64,000 nucleotides of DNA from Papaver somniferum (Eukaryota > Streptophyta > Magnoliopsida > Ranunculales > Papaveraceae). Both the position numbers and the translations under genes were made by a program. Positions within the stretch are counted from its first letter, which is position 1, and every line of letters begins with the position of its first letter. Below the pieces are notes generated by a model. It had not been told where the DNA came from. It did no database searches and worked only from the letters and a program-made list of their open reading frames with translations. The stretch covers positions 229,378,784 to 229,442,783 of the forward strand of contig NC_039364.1 of NCBI RefSeq assembly GCF_003573695.1. Direction: 5' to 3'. Of this stretch, positions 11,991 to 24,546 are shown piece by piece.

Positions 11991-12790
11991 TTTGACATTC
12001 CAGTCACAATTGGTAACACCACATTTAACAAAGATATGTTGGATTTAGGTGCATCCGTTAATGTTATGCCTGCATCTATGTACAATTCACTTGAGTTAGG
12101 TCCTCTTAAAAAGGCTGGAATTGTATTGCAATTAGCCGATCGCTCTAATGTTTACCCAATGGGTATTGTTGAGGATGTTCTTGTGCAGGTTAATCAACTT
12201 GTATTTCCATGACTTTTGCGTGTTAGAGATGAATGAAGGGTCACCGGACTCGTCTCTTCCATTGCTACTTGGGCGTCCCTTCATGAAAACGGCGAAAACC
12301 ATTATTGATGTGGATAAAGGAACGCTAACTATGGAGTTTGATGGAGAAACAATACGTTTCAACATTTTCGAGACGATGAGATATCCTAGTGATGTCCACT
12401 CTTGTTTCTCCATTGATGTTATGGATACATTGGCACAACAAGTGTTTGAATTGAATGGTGATGATGCTTTGGAAACCGTTTTGACTACATCCATGGATAA
12501 TGGTGTAGAGTGTGGTAATGAAGTCAAGGAAGCCCTTGGTGATCTTAATTCACTACAAGGATGCCCGGAAACTCATAATATCTCTTTTATTTCTTTACCA
12601 TGCAGTGATGAAAAGCTTGTACCTTCCATTGTTAAATCTCCAAAGTTAGAATTGAAACCTCTTCCCGATCACCTAAAGTACTTATACTTGGGTGACAAGG
12701 AAGATTTACCTGTGATTGTTTCTAACAAGCTTAGTGAATTACAGGAGCAAAAACTTCTAAGGGTGCTAAGGAAGTACAAGACGTCCATAG
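11990..12790 (+). pseudogene. Element A aspartic protease and linker to RT
   Basis: The retroviral-type protease motif is DLGASVNVMPASMY, with the catalytic Asp codon at 12042. The usual DSGA/DTGA is DLGA here, a form common in this clade. A frameshift at about 12205-12215 separates NQLVFP from DFCVLEMNEG, after which LLLGRPFMKTAKTIIDV marks the C-terminal protease fold. The linker that follows is in one frame until another shift near 12790. Confidence 0.85.
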
Positions 12791-13780
12791 GATGGACAAT
12801 TTCTATATCAAGGGTATAAGCCATGCCGTGTGTATGCACAAAATCCGTTTGGAGGACGATGCAAAGCCTACAAGGGAAGCGCAACGTCGTTTGAACCCTC
12901 CCATGATGGAAGTTGTGAAAAAGGAGATACTAAAGCTTTTGGACGTGGGTGTTATCTACCCCATATCCGACAACAAGTGGGTGAGCCCGGTACAAGTAGT
13001 ACCAAAGAAATCAGGTGTGACGGTGGTGGAGAATGATAAGAACGAACTTGTCCCAACTCGTGTGCAAACCGGTTGGAGGGTTTGTATTGATTACAGGAAA
13101 TTGAATGCCACCACTAGGAAGGATCATTTTCCATTTCCTTTTATTGATCAAATGCTTGAACGTTTAGCTGGACATTCTTATTATTGCTTCCTTGATGGTT
13201 ATTCAGGTTACAATCAGATTATGATAGCGCCGGAGGATCAAGAGAAAACCACTTTCACTTGTCCTTTCGGTACTTTTGCTTATAGAAGGATGCCTTTTGG
13301 CTTGTGCAATGCTCGCTACCTTTCAAAGGTGTATGGTAAGTATCTTCTCAGAATATGTTGAAAACATAATCGAAGTGTTTATGGATGACTTTAGTGTCTT
13401 TGGTGATTCATTTGACCTTTGCTTGCACAACTTGTCATTAATCCTTGAACGATGTGTTGAAACAAATCTTGTGCTAAATTGGGAGAAGTGCCATTTCATG
13501 GTAACTCATGGCATAGTTTTAGGCCATATAATATCTTCTAAAGGCTTGGAAGTCGATAAATCTAAAATAGACCTTATTCGTGCTTTAACCCCTCCCACTA
13601 CGGTGAGGGAGATACGCTCTTTTCTTGGTCATGCAGGTTTTTATCGTAGATTTATCAAGGATTTTTCCAAGATAGCATCACCACTTTGCAACTTATTGCA
13701 AAAAGATGTGGTTTTTAACTTTGATGAAAAGTGTATGGCGGCATTCAATCGTTTGAAAGAACTTTTGATTTCAGCCCCTA
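12790..13780 (+). pseudogene. Element A reverse transcriptase, frameshifted
   Basis: The reading has GISHAVCMHKIRLEDDAKPT, WRVCIDYRKLNATTRKDHFP, FLDGYSGYNQI and YRRMPFGLCNA. Then comes a frameshift near 13315 and the catalytic FMDDFSVFGDS (13378-13410), followed by HGIVLGHIISSKGLEVD and REIRSFLGHAGFYRRFIKDFS. All core RT blocks are present in order. The domain cannot be translated as one piece. Confidence 0.9.
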
Positions 13781-14430
13781 TCATTAAACCACCGGATTGG
13801 AGCAAGCCTTTTGAGCTCATGTGTGATGCAAGTGACTTGCGGTTGGTGCGGTGCTTGGGAACGTGTGGGGAAGATACCTCATGCTATTTATTATGCTTCT
13901 AGAACGTTAAATGAGGCCCAACAAAACTACACAACCACTGAAAAAGAGTTATTAGCTATTGTTTTTGCTTTGGAAAAGTTTCGCTCTTATCTAATTGGTA
14001 CAAAAGTTGTTGTCTTTTCTGATCATGCAGCGCTTAGGTACTTGCTTATGAAAAAAGGCGAAACCGAGGCTCATACGATGTTCTCTTGCAAGAGTTTGAT
14101 ATTGAAATCAAGACAAGAAAGGAATTGAGAACACCGTTGCGGATCATTTGAGCCGTCTTGCTGTGGACAAGGAAGCTATCCCATTGCGTGAAAGTTTCCC
14201 GGATGAGCAACTATTCTCAATTGCCTTTGGAGAACCATGGTATGCTGACATTGTGAACTACTTGGTGTCTAAACAAATCCCAAAGAACTTGTCTCGTGCT
14301 GAGAGGGACAAACTTAAGAGGTTAGGGAACCAATACATATGGGATGATCCATACTTATGGAAACAAGGTAGTGACCAAGTATTACGAAGGTGCGTTCCCG
14401 AATCCGAGTTTAATTCTATCTTGTCTTTTT
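13780..14430 (+). pseudogene. Element A RNase H, frameshifted
   Basis: The first Asp block is FELMCDASD (13809-13835). A frameshift near 13845 is followed by YASRTLNEAQQNYTTTEKEL and VVFSDHAALRYLL. A further break near 14075-14110 precedes ENTVADHLSRL, a signature of the RNase H/integrase junction in this clade. Confidence 0.88.
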
Positions 14431-15527
14431 GTCACTCCTATGCTTGGAGGACATTTTGGGAGTAAGAGAACCGCTCACAGGTACTTGAAAGCGGTTTCTA
14501 TTGGCCAACCTTGTTTAAAGATGCATATATATTTTGTACAACTTGTGATAGGTGCCAAAGAACAGGCAATCTAGGTGCCCGAAATCAAATGCCACAAACT
14601 TTTATTCAATTTATTGAAGTTTTCGATGTATGGGGTATTGATTTTATGGGTCCTTTTGTCAACTCTCATGGGAATTTTTATATCTTACTTGTGTTGATTA
14701 TGTCTCCAAATGGGTGGAAGCTAAGGCCACCCCGACTAATGATTCTAAAGTGGTTTCAGATTTTGTGCAAGCTAATATCTTTGCAAGGTTTGGAATTCCA
14801 AGAATTTAGCGATGGGGGTTCTCACTTCAAAAACAGGATCTTACAAACTTGTTGAAGAAGTACAATGTGTCGCACAAGATTGCAACACCTTATCATCCCC
14901 AAACAAATGGACAAGCCGAGGTCCAACCGGGAGGTGAAATCCATTCTAGAGAAGACGGTGAACCCAACAAGGAAAGATTGGAGCATGCGACTTAATGATG
15001 CTTTGTGGGCTTATAGAACCGCATACAAGACACCTATCGGGATGTCTCCCTTTAGGCTTGTGTATGGTAAACCTTGTCATTTACCCGTTGAAATTGAGCA
15101 TAAGGCGTTTTGGGCTATTAAGCAATGCAATATGGAGATGGATGGGGCTGGAAAGCAAAGGAAGTTACAACTCCAAGAGCTAGAGGAGCTCCGCAATGAT
15201 GCATTTGAAAGCTCGCGCATTTATAAGGAAAAGACGAAAGCATTTCATGATAACATGATTTCTAGGAAACAATTTTGCATTGGGCAGAAAGTGCTTTTGT
15301 TTAATTCTCGCTTGCATTTATTTCCGGGTAAATTAAGGTCACGTTGGATTGGACCTTTTATTGTTACTAATGTGTTTTCTCATGGTGCAGTGGAAATTCG
15401 TAGCATAGCTACAGGCAAGGAACTTAAAGTTAATGGGCACCGGTTGAAACCATATTATGAGAATTTCACTTCCGAAGTGGTGGAAGGAGCTAACTTTGTG
15501 GATGCACTCCCTCTGGAGGAGGCATAG
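14430..15527 (+). pseudogene. Element A integrase, frameshifted
   Basis: The zinc-binding region has GGHFGSKRTAHRYLK and CTTCDRCQ. The catalytic triad is the Asp at 14640 (WGIDFMGPF), the Asp at 14811 (SDGGSHF) and the Glu at 14918 (QAEV). The second and third are about 35 codons apart, the DD35E spacing. Several frame changes occur between 14460 and 14900. The C-terminal part is open from 14865 to the TAG at 15525-15527 and includes [20 protein letters not shown] and SRWIGPFIV. No chromodomain follows. Confidence 0.88.
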
Positions 15528-17594
15528 AAAGCAAGGAGATAGTCGGGCTGACGACTTTAAACCAAGCGCTAAATGGGAGGCAACCCATAGGATGAGTATT
15601 TCTTGTCTTGTATTTATTTCTTGTCTTGTTTTTAGTTTTTCTTTTTGTCTGTTTTGTTTTATTTATTTTTTCTGATTTCTTGTCATTATCATGTAGATTT
15701 CCCACCTTGACTTTCTTTGGACGATCAATTTACATTGAGGACAATGTAAAGTTTAAGTGTGGGGGAGTGGTTAAGCATTTGCATTGTAAAATTTTCAAAT
15801 TTTTTCAACTTTTTGTAAAATAGTGAATAAGAAAACTCCAACTTGTGGTTAGTTTAGAGTCACATAGTATACATGTCGCTAAGATTACATCGAGATTCTC
15901 ATAAGAGTGACTGAACTTAGAGATGACAGAGAACATGATCGGGTTTCTTACTTGTATGAGAGTTAAAGTTGGATTTAACCATCCCAGTGGCAAATGAGGT
16001 GCAGACTGAATTCGGTATTAGATTTGTGATCCCCTATAGTGGAGACTACCCATGTTACATCATGAGAGGCACCGACCTTCAATTCTTTGTACCTGTCTAA
16101 ATTGTGCTTTTAGAGTGTGTGTCACCGTACGTAAACTCCGGGTAGAATGGTGAGCTACCCAACCTCCCACCAATAGAAGCACTATTTTGATCTCTTGAGT
16201 GCTATTTTATCAATCATGAATGGTGACATCGAATTGCTAACTTACATACCACTTGTAATCTTGTTCGCAGTTAGCACCATCCACTTTATCTCTCTCTACA
16301 CCAACAGGTCCATAGAAACACCATCATCATCAACAAGAGGAGCATCACAAATTCGAAGGAAAGTTGAAGACGTTTAAGGTTTACAAGCAACAGTACAGAA
16401 ATGAGCAGATTTCAGATTCAAGTATAGCAACAAGACAAGGAGCAGAATTTTTACAAGTTGAAGACTATTGTACAAGAAATATTATCAAGATGAGAATTCA
16501 AGAAGTTTTGATATCGAGACATACAAGTTGTGAGAATCGAGCGGTAAAGTACTTACACCATGGCCTTTGTACTTGCATTTTTATTTTTATCTTTTTTTGT
16601 ATTTGTATATTTTCTCTTGTTAAAAAAAAAAAAACTTGGGACATGGTCATTATTATGCTAGGTCCCTTGCCAAAAAAAAAAAGACAAAGAAATTTTTATT
16701 AGGTTCATCATTAGTTTTCTATTTTGTTTATTTTTATTTTGTATTTATTTTATTATTATCAAAAAAAAAGTCAAAAAAAAAATAATCATTGCATCATATT
16801 TTTGTTTGTTTAGTTCGTTTTTGGTTTTGTATTTATTCAATAAAGCCAATGGAAGAAGAAATATCCGTAATGAAGTTTCAAGCAACAAGGAATTAGAGGA
16901 AAGAATTACATTGTCAAGATTCTACGAAGTTCAAGAGTTATCATCAAGAGTTGAAGACCGGATGAAGATGAAGACACCGATTGAAGACCGAAGACGTTTC
17001 TATGGAAGCTGTGAGAGTGGTGCTAGCTGCACGTCGAACGGATAACGAGGTAAGTAAGCATATTCCCACCTTCGTTAAGTGGTTGATTTCCTTTCTTAGA
17101 GATCGTCAGAAAAATAGTTTTCAAAATGATTAAAAGATGTGGGTTTTCAAAACAATTCGGAGGGTTTTTTCCTTCCTACCATTCAACGTGTCGCAAGATT
17201 CTCTCTTCATTCCTACCTCGACACATGTGTGACCCATAAAGAGCTATTTATTATTGAGAACAACTTCATAAAACCCTTTCTTGTGAGGCAGAGTCGAGGC
17301 TTTTGATCACGCCGAACCCGAATTTCTTTTGAGAAGGGATGGTTATTTCTCTCTCAACTTTTAAGGATGAGATTGTGTTCATATGTGTGTTTAACTTCTT
17401 ATGACTAGTGTGCAGAATCTCTATGTCTTCTTAGCGCGTTGGATGCTATCTTTACGGAGAACTAGTAAGTTGGAAAAGCAAGTTTTGTGGGTATATCTCT
17501 GGTAAACCCTCATGAAATGGAGTTGTATGTATCTTTTAGAATAAGTTTTGTTTGATTTTCTCGAGGATTAGCAAAATCTAAGTGTGGGGGAATT
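15528..17594 (+). other. Element A 3' non-coding region with duplicated polypurine tracts
   Basis: About 2 kb lies between integrase and the 3' LTR. ATTGAGGACAATGT (15734-15747) followed by GTTTAAGTGTGGGGG (15751-15765) looks like an internal polypurine tract; the true one is AAGTGTGGGGGAATT at 17580-17594, abutting the LTR. A 30-base block at 17483-17512 (starting GTTTTGTGGGTATATC) matches element B at 28620-28649 with one difference. I see no convincing gene; the ORFs at 16195-16702 and 16806-17045 show no family. Confidence 0.75.
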
Positions 17595-20500
17595 TGATAG
17601 GTGTTATAAAACACCTAGATTTCATATCTATTGTTTATGCTTTCGTTGCTATTTCTCTTTTAAAATATGTATCTTATGTTCACTTTTGAGTGTTTAGCTA
17701 CTTTGGAGCAAAATAAGGAGAAAATACTCGATTGGAGCAAAAATGGCACAAAGCTCGATTCACGGGTGAGTTACATTTGGAGCGGGCTAAGGTTATGCAA
17801 CAAAGGAAGTGAAGAATGAGTTGTCAGTTCCACAATTGACAGTTGAGCAAGAAAACAAAATAGATAGTTCCTTGGAAATAGGCACCCTTTATCTGCCTCA
17901 CCTGATTGGTTGCATCCATTTTACTACACAAGCCCTAGAATTCAGTGAGGAATCATTTTCTCATCATTTCTCTTTTCTTTTCCACCTGAAAACCGATAGA
18001 GGATGGCGACTGCAGTTCAGAGAGAATTCATGGGGAGATTGAAACTGAATCTGCTGCAATTGAAGTTAGGTTTGATTTGAATTCGAATCTGGTGTTATGT
18101 TAAAGGTTGTTGTTGCCAGAAATGAAGAATTGAAGGTTGGTTGGGGGTTTTGTTGTGTTTACAAAGCAACAAAAGAAGCTTGCAGTTCATGGAAGATTTA
18201 ATGGAAGAATTTAAAGAAGAAATTGAGGTTAATGAATAAGATTGGAGTTGGGTATCACTCGAATTGAGAGTTAAATCCCAGTATTTGTGGGTTGAGCTCA
18301 AGGAATCTGGGGTTTGGAATTGATTATAGAAATTGTTAGGGTTTTTTCTAATTGTTTCTGGTATTGAATTCGAAGATGGTAATGATGATAAGAAGATGAG
18401 AAGAAGAGCTCAGATCCGTGGTTAGTAAATCTGGTGGATTAGTGGAGAAGGAATTTTGGGTTTTTTAAGAAGATGATGTTTCCGAAGTTTGAGAAGAAAC
18501 TGAACTGAGTGAATTCTGGTGGTGATATTAAATGAGTCCTGGTGGTGAACTGAAGTTCTGAAGCTGAAATTGTTGGTTTGGTTGATGAGCAGATGGGTTT
18601 GAGAAGATGCAGTTGTTGATATAGGTGTTTTGGTGATTGCATTTCACAGTGGTTGAAGTGATGAAGCTCTGTGGTGATATGAAGGATTTAGATGAATGTT
18701 AGGTGGTCTGCAGTAGGAGCTATTGTGTTACAGGGATTTGGAGATGAATAAGCTGCCTAGGTTTGTTGTTGCTTGTTGCTGTTGAGGACTGAGATGTGGT
18801 AGTGAAGCCATGGCATTGCAGGTGGTCTGGAACTGAGTTTGAGAGTGGAATCTCTAAGCAAGAGAAGGTGGTGTTGTTGTTGTTGTTTCAGCTGGAAGCA
18901 AAGAATGGTCCTGGAGGTCTGTAAACTGGTGGTAATGATGTTGTTGCAGCAGGTAGAGATTGAAGTATTGGCTTGTGGTGATTGAAGTTGCAGTTGAGAT
19001 GAACTGCAGGTAATGAATTACTATGATAGTTTTAGCAGTGTCATATATGCAACTGAAGTTGGAGGTCTGAGATGAGGGTTCATGGAGGTAGTTGTTACTG
19101 TGGCTATGAGAATGGCATGGAGGTGAAGCTCTAGTGGTGAACTGTAATGGAATTATTTTGCTAGATTGGTTGTGTTGCAGTTGCAGTTGGCAGCTAAATG
19201 GGTATGAAGCAGCTGCAGTGCAGACGAAGAACAAATGGGTTCCAGTGATTTCAAGCTGCAAATGAAAGTGAAAGAAGCAGCCGTTGAAGCTACATCAAGG
19301 AGAGAATGATGCTGATGCAGTTGAGATGTTGCTCTAGGAGTCAGTGTAATGGTGATTTGGTCTTTGAAGTTTTTATGTGCGGATGGATGGGAGAATGCAA
19401 GTACAGGGAACAACGGGGCTCATTGCTCGTTGGCTGAGTAGAACATAATGAGTGTGTTGTGATGTTGTTGAGCTATTGCAGTCAGCTAGCCATGACTTGC
19501 AGAGGTAGATGAGCACACTAGGTATTGCTGTTAAAGTTTGCAACTGGAGCTAATTGGAAGTGATGCTGCAATGTGTTATGTGTGGTATTGCAACTGCAAT
19601 TGAGCATCAACTTAGATGATACAAGCTGCAAATAAGGTGACAGATGATGCTGGAGGGATGACGATATGGAGATTTTAATGGCTGTTACTTGGTTATGTGG
19701 ATGCTGTTGAATGGGTAGAACTGAAGGCATGCAGTTAGTGCAGTTACAGAATGGTTGGATGGATAGAGTTGAAGCTGCAGCTGTGAAGGATGCACAACCA
19801 TTATGGCTGGATATGAGTTGGTGATGCACAATGATTGTGCTGCATAAGTTCAGGCCGTGCAAAAGCATTCAGCTCTGACTCAAGTCTGACTAGACCATCT
19901 GAGTCACTTCAACTCGGTCTGACTACTGAGTCTGACCGAGTTGACTCGTTGACCCGGCCGAGTTGACTCGTTGACGGGTGACCATGTGGACTTTGCCGGT
20001 CACCTGAGATGTTTTCCGGCCACTTTCCCGGCGGACTTCCGGCCAATTTTCGGAGATAATTTTTGGACATATTTTCTACGTGGGTTCTTCACACACATGG
20101 GCTTGGTGGACCGCTTTGGATATGGGCTTTTGAAGACTTGACCTAGTTTTGGAAGGGAGAAAAGCTATAAAAAGAAAAGTTTTCTACAACTTTGAAAAAT
20201 CACGTATTATTCTTGGAGCTTTGGGGAGATAGCTACAACTAGGGTTTGCTTTCGTTTTATTTTTCATCTTCTTCAATTATTTTATGATTATGATTATGAT
20301 GAACTCCATTATTATGAGCAACTAAACTCAATTATTGGTTATGGGATAAAAGTTGATTTCTCAAGCATGTTATTTAAATCAATGAATTAGTTTTGTCTCA
20401 AAACTTTATTGTTTATGATTCATGGTTAATATTGTTTTATGATTTGAATGCTAGTTTGGTTGAGTCCGGAATTAATTAGATTAGTCTTCATCTCTATTGC

Positions 20501-21129
20501 TAGATTAGGGTTTTCAATACGAAATAGTTGTTTATCCCTGATTCTAAGTAGCATAGTGTCATTATTACTTGTAGTGATACATCTTTATAATAGCCTATGA
20601 ATCATAACCTTTGTTAAAACGAATTAGTGCTTTTACACGTTTGTTTGCATTGATTAGTCTTATTTCATAGAACTTATTGCTCTTAGGGAGTTAAACTTAA
20701 TTGTGCTTTTACACTTTAGGTTGCTTTCTAGGTAGATTTCACAATAGCATCTTTTAATGTTGTTTATGATAAAATCGGGAAATAAACAGGATACTCTTGC
20801 TATCAAGATATCCTAGGACTTTTAGTAAATGAGAGATTAAAATTCCAATTCTAGTCATTGATGAAAATACATGTTTGTGAATGATACGATCCCATGACCA
20901 ATATCTTCTCCTTATTGATTATTCAAATTATTTTATTGCTTTCGATTACTTTTATTGCTTTGTTTATTTAGATAAAACAAACCCCCCCCCCCCTTTTGGT
21001 TACTGAGAAACTGAAAATTGATAACAACAAAAGCCTCTCTGTGGGAACAAACTCTTTCTTATCACGTACTATATTTATATCGAGTTGAGTGAGAAAGTGA
21101 ATTATTTTTGACGCATACAACAGCGATCA
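17595..21129 (+). repeat. Element A 3' LTR
   Basis: This is the partner of the 5' LTR, with the same start and end, and has an intact TATA-like CTATAAAAAG at about 20164-20173. Scattered substitutions and small indels, such as a 10-base gap near 17706 relative to 6630, distinguish the two. Confidence 0.92.
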
Positions 21130-21685
21130 ACATGGTTTTCGCAAACCCAGTAAGCGTTTACCTAAGTGTGTGTGACAAACTAAGTTTTCGATCTAACGGT
21201 TGAGATATATTAGCTTGAATCTAAATCAGGTTTTCATCTAACGGTGAATAAGGATTGCTTTGTAACTAAGGCAAAACCCTGATTTGAAGGCTATATAAAG
21301 GAGACATATAGCATTGTGCAAAACTAATCCCCACACGTCTGTGTGATACTAGTGCGCTCGCTAGAGTCGATTCTCCTTTAACCTTTGGTTTTCTTCTCTA
21401 AAACAAGGTTAACGACTTAAAGACTTCATTGAGATTGTGAAGCCAGACCGATACTACTTTTATCGTAGTTGTGTGATCTGATCTTGCATCTTCTATCGTA
21501 CGAGTACAATCGATTGATTGGCTTGAGATCGTGAGAGTTCTCCGATAGGCAAGATAAAGAAGTCACAAACATCTTCGTCTCACTGTTTGTGATTCCTCGA
21601 AAAACCGCATGTGTAGTCAGGAAGGATTGTAGAGAGGTGATTGATTAATCTAGGCTGTTCTTCGGGAATATAAGACCGGATTATC
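21130..21685 (+). repeat. Ty1/copia LTR fragment, right part
   Basis: This continues the LTR split at 6515 and matches 61764-62243, including the TATA-like CTATATAAAGG near 21290. Homology ends at GACCGGA near 21680. The remaining ~740 bases of the full LTR, the PBS and the whole copia interior are missing, and LINE sequence follows directly. Confidence 0.75.
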
Positions 21686-21689
21686 AATG

Positions 21690-22715
21690 GAACTTAAATG
21701 AAACTGGAAAGTCTTTGTCAAATCCTTATACAAGGCAAAGATAGATTATCTGTACAGAGATGATACCCTGACAAGAAATTGGGAGGCTATCTGGAGATTG
21801 AACACTGCTCCAGCTATCAAGATTTTCATCTGGAAATGTGCCCATGAAATCCTACCCACCAATGCAAAGACTGCAAGCATTCTGCATTATATTTACCCTA
21901 TTTTTCAAGTATGCAGTAGTGGGGAGGAAACCATGACACATCTCTTTTTGAATTTCCCTGCTGCAACTGAGGACTGGAATGAAATTATTGGAACTACTCA
22001 TGGAAAGTTTGATAGCACCACAAACTTTATGGACTGGTTTAAATCCTGGTTTGATCCTGGAGCTGCAACTGGAAAAACTATCATATACGCTACTACTTGA
22101 TGGCATATTTGGAAGGCTAGGTGCGATCTGGTTTTTAATCACATAAAACCTAATGCTAAACAGTACACATCTCAGTGTATCCAGCAATATTTATATGATT
22201 ATAACAGAATGCACAATTTACCAACTCATGCACTGAATGATCTTTCCCCACATAATGGTGTGTCTGACACTGAGACAGACACCATAATTCCTTATGATCT
22301 AAACCACACTCCACAGGACTTTGGCTTCATTATAAGGATATGTACTATACAGGATCCTGATAATTTCAAATACTTCCGTGCACTAACAATATTGGATGTT
22401 GCAGGAAACAACATTGATAGCAGAGGATACTCAGGCCACTTTGGAGAATGGGGAGCAACAGGTGGTGCAGATCTAGCTTTCAGCTGGGCTAAAGAAAAGC
22501 AGCACATGAATATTGAAGTACAAGCTGAATCAAAGGAAATTCTGTTAAGGTTTCACTATTTATACCATCAGGCAATCAAAGGAAGGTTCAACCTCATACA
22601 CTATGACATCTCAAGAAGCAATACTGAAGACAATAGTTTAACAATCAAGCCTATCTCTTTTGTGTTAAGCAGTCTAAAAATTATCCACAGACTTCCAAAA
22701 TTCGGAAACTCTTAA
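21690..22715 (+). pseudogene. LINE ORF2 C-terminus: zf-RVT and RNase H-like region
   Basis: The reading APAIKIFIWKCAHEILPTNA followed by a C..E...H arrangement is the zinc-binding domain after RT in plant LINEs. After an in-frame TGA at 22098-22100 the frame continues with IWKARCDLVFN. A weak RNase H-like stretch follows, with GFIIR, ALAFSWAKEK-like and a closing hydrophobic segment to 22715. The reverse transcriptase itself is not in the window. Confidence 0.65.
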
Positions 22716-22834
22716 TATAGTTATTTTATGTAAGAACAATGAAAGCATGCTTAGCACAAGCGCTGCTAACACTTTATATGGTCCTTAGTCTTTTTGTCTA
22801 AGGTTTTTCCATTAAAAAAAAATTAAAAAAAAAC
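21690..22834 (+). mobile_element. LINE, 3' part with poly-A tail
   Basis: Sequence encoding the end of a LINE ORF2 is followed by a short 3' UTR and an A-rich tail (22814-22834). This fits as the right-hand side of the LINE whose ORF1 is at 4233-5429. Confidence 0.65.
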
Positions 22835-22938
22835 GTTTGTTCCTTTATTATCAAGCCACTCCTCAAGATGCCCAGTTGTTGTGTTTGTGATAATTATGAA
22901 ATCGTTTTTTTAATAGTTTTTTTGTTTTCTATGTCTAT

Positions 22939-24525
22939 TGATAGACGCATTTATGTGTCTAATATAGCTCATTTGTATATATTGTTAGTGCTCAATTTTG
23001 TACTTATTTGGTTATTTTATTTATTTGTAGGTGTTTTTAGAAGAATAAGGATTTGCGGCGAAATTGGCTGAAAATGCGGCGTTTGGACCTCCGTTGATAG
23101 AGTACCGGAAGCGCCCCAGAAGTGTACCGGAAGTACCCCAGAAATACCCCGGAGGAACCCCGGAAAAAGTGCGGAAAATGCCCCAGAGGACACTTGCTAT
23201 ACGGATCCTTGATTTTGGATAAGGGGTAACCTAATTACTAAGGGGTGACCCATTTCCAGGCAGCTGCTAAAGGGAGACCAGCCACAGATAAGGGGAGGTC
23301 AACTTCTCAAATTTAAAAGTAAATTTTGGCGGGAAAATGCATGCATCGTCTGGCAGATTTTGGTTCGATTATTGGAGGAGTTTTAATGCGATTAAACACC
23401 GGAAATCAGTTGGGATAATCCTGTTAGACCTAAACAGACCCTATGCAAGTGATTGGGCTGATCGAATTGGGCTGGAATGGCCGTGAGAAGCGATCAAAGT
23501 CCAAACAGAATACGTGTTCTCTGTGAAGTTTTCAAATATATTTTTAGAAATTCTGGGAGAGTTTTACGTTGAATTAAAGTGTATCTAGTCTTGTTTAAGG
23601 ATTAGGAGAAGTTTGGAGCGTAAGAAATTGCCAGAAGACGCGTACAAAGCAACAGAAAAGAGATTTCTCTCTCAACTGCACGTGAAGAAAAAAGGGAGAT
23701 AAACTCGGATTTAATCGAGTTATTTGGACCCTATTGGTATATAAAGGCTGGTGGGAAGTGAGAGAAAGTTTTATCAAGAGTTAGGGGTCGATTGGGAGGC
23801 CAGCAGAGAGGCGCAGGAGGAGTTGCAGGAATTGTACCTGCTGCTGCTGCTGCCATTAACAAAGCTCGAAGAACACGAAGAACACACCAGCATAGACAGT
23901 CGTTTATCAACAGTGTCAACGACTAGCATCCGAGGGTCTTAAAACAGCAGCGTCAACAGCATCACAGAAGTGTCGCAGTTAGCTGCAGTTAAATTCTATC
24001 GTTTCTGTTGGACGCGTTTTGTGAGTCTCAGAACCACTATTTTATAACTTTTGACTCTTTTAATCACACTTTGAACTTTGAATTAATATTTTGAGTGTGT
24101 GATTGATATGAATAGCTAAACCCCAATACTGGGATGATGGAGGAAGCCATATTTTACATATATAAAAATTATATTTAATTCTTTTATGACTTCTTGCATT
24201 TTTATTAAATGTTTTATGATTTTTTTCTTAATTGATTGTCATTTCTTTTGATGGTTTATGCTTGGTCTTAGTACTTTTGATATGCCATGCTTTCGATTTA
24301 CAGTTAATCTTCTAAAAATCTACCTTGGCAAGAATTAGAGTCCCTATTTTTATGTGAGCTATAATTGTTTTGGAAATAAATATATTACTTATATGAATGA
24401 TTATGGTGGAATCCTGAGTCCTAGTGTCTCTTGATCCTGTGACAATTTTGTATATATTTTTGTTTTTAAATCTATTCAAGTCCGAGCATCGTATCCGTAT
24501 TTACCGCAATCGAAGTACTACAACA
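22939..24525 (+). repeat. Element B LTR 1
   Basis: It starts TGATAGACGCATTTATGTGT, with an imperfect hairpin from position 3, and ends TACAACA. U3 has a run of related CCGGAA/CCCCAG units at 23103-23180. A TATA box TATATAAAGG lies at about 23738-23747. ORFs such as 23731-23919 and 23751-23942 repeat in each LTR and match nothing I recognise. Confidence 0.92.
23738..23747 (+). promoter_or_regulatory. Element B LTR TATA box
   Basis: TATATAAAGG is conserved at the same position in all three LTRs and would place the transcript start near 23770. Confidence 0.55.
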
Positions 24526-24528
24526 AAA

Positions 24529-24546
24529 TGGCGCCGCTGCCGGGGA
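24529..24546 (+). promoter_or_regulatory. Element B primer-binding site, copy 1
   Basis: TGGCGCCGCTGCCGGGGA lies three bases after the LTR end and is identical to the element A site. Confidence 0.85.

Larger units (their letters stand above)
6516..21129 (+). mobile_element. Element A: complete Athila-type Ty3/gypsy retrotransposon
   Basis: The 14.6-kb element has two LTRs of 3536 and 3535 bp, both TG..CA. It has a tRNA-Asp-type primer-binding site, a gag-PR-RT-RNaseH-INT order and a polypurine tract next to the 3' LTR. The flanks are GCATG and ACATG, a 5-bp target duplication with one mismatch. The related uninterrupted LTR near 61764 reads GGGCATGGTTTTC across the same point, which confirms the insertion site. 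No chromodomain follows the integrase, which fits the Athila/Tat side of the gypsy family. The LTRs differ by a few percent by eye, and the coding region carries many frameshifts, so the element is not young. Confidence 0.92.

Noticed and set aside
22209..22715. Independent host gene of 168 codons
   Set aside because: It continues the frame of the LINE ORF2 tail after one stop codon and is followed by the LINE poly-A tract.
23731..23942. Overlapping 62- and 63-codon ORFs present three times (23.7, 29.6 and 35.4 kb)
   Set aside because: They lie just downstream of the LTR TATA box and recur with the LTR; opposite-strand overlap and lack of any domain argue against genes.
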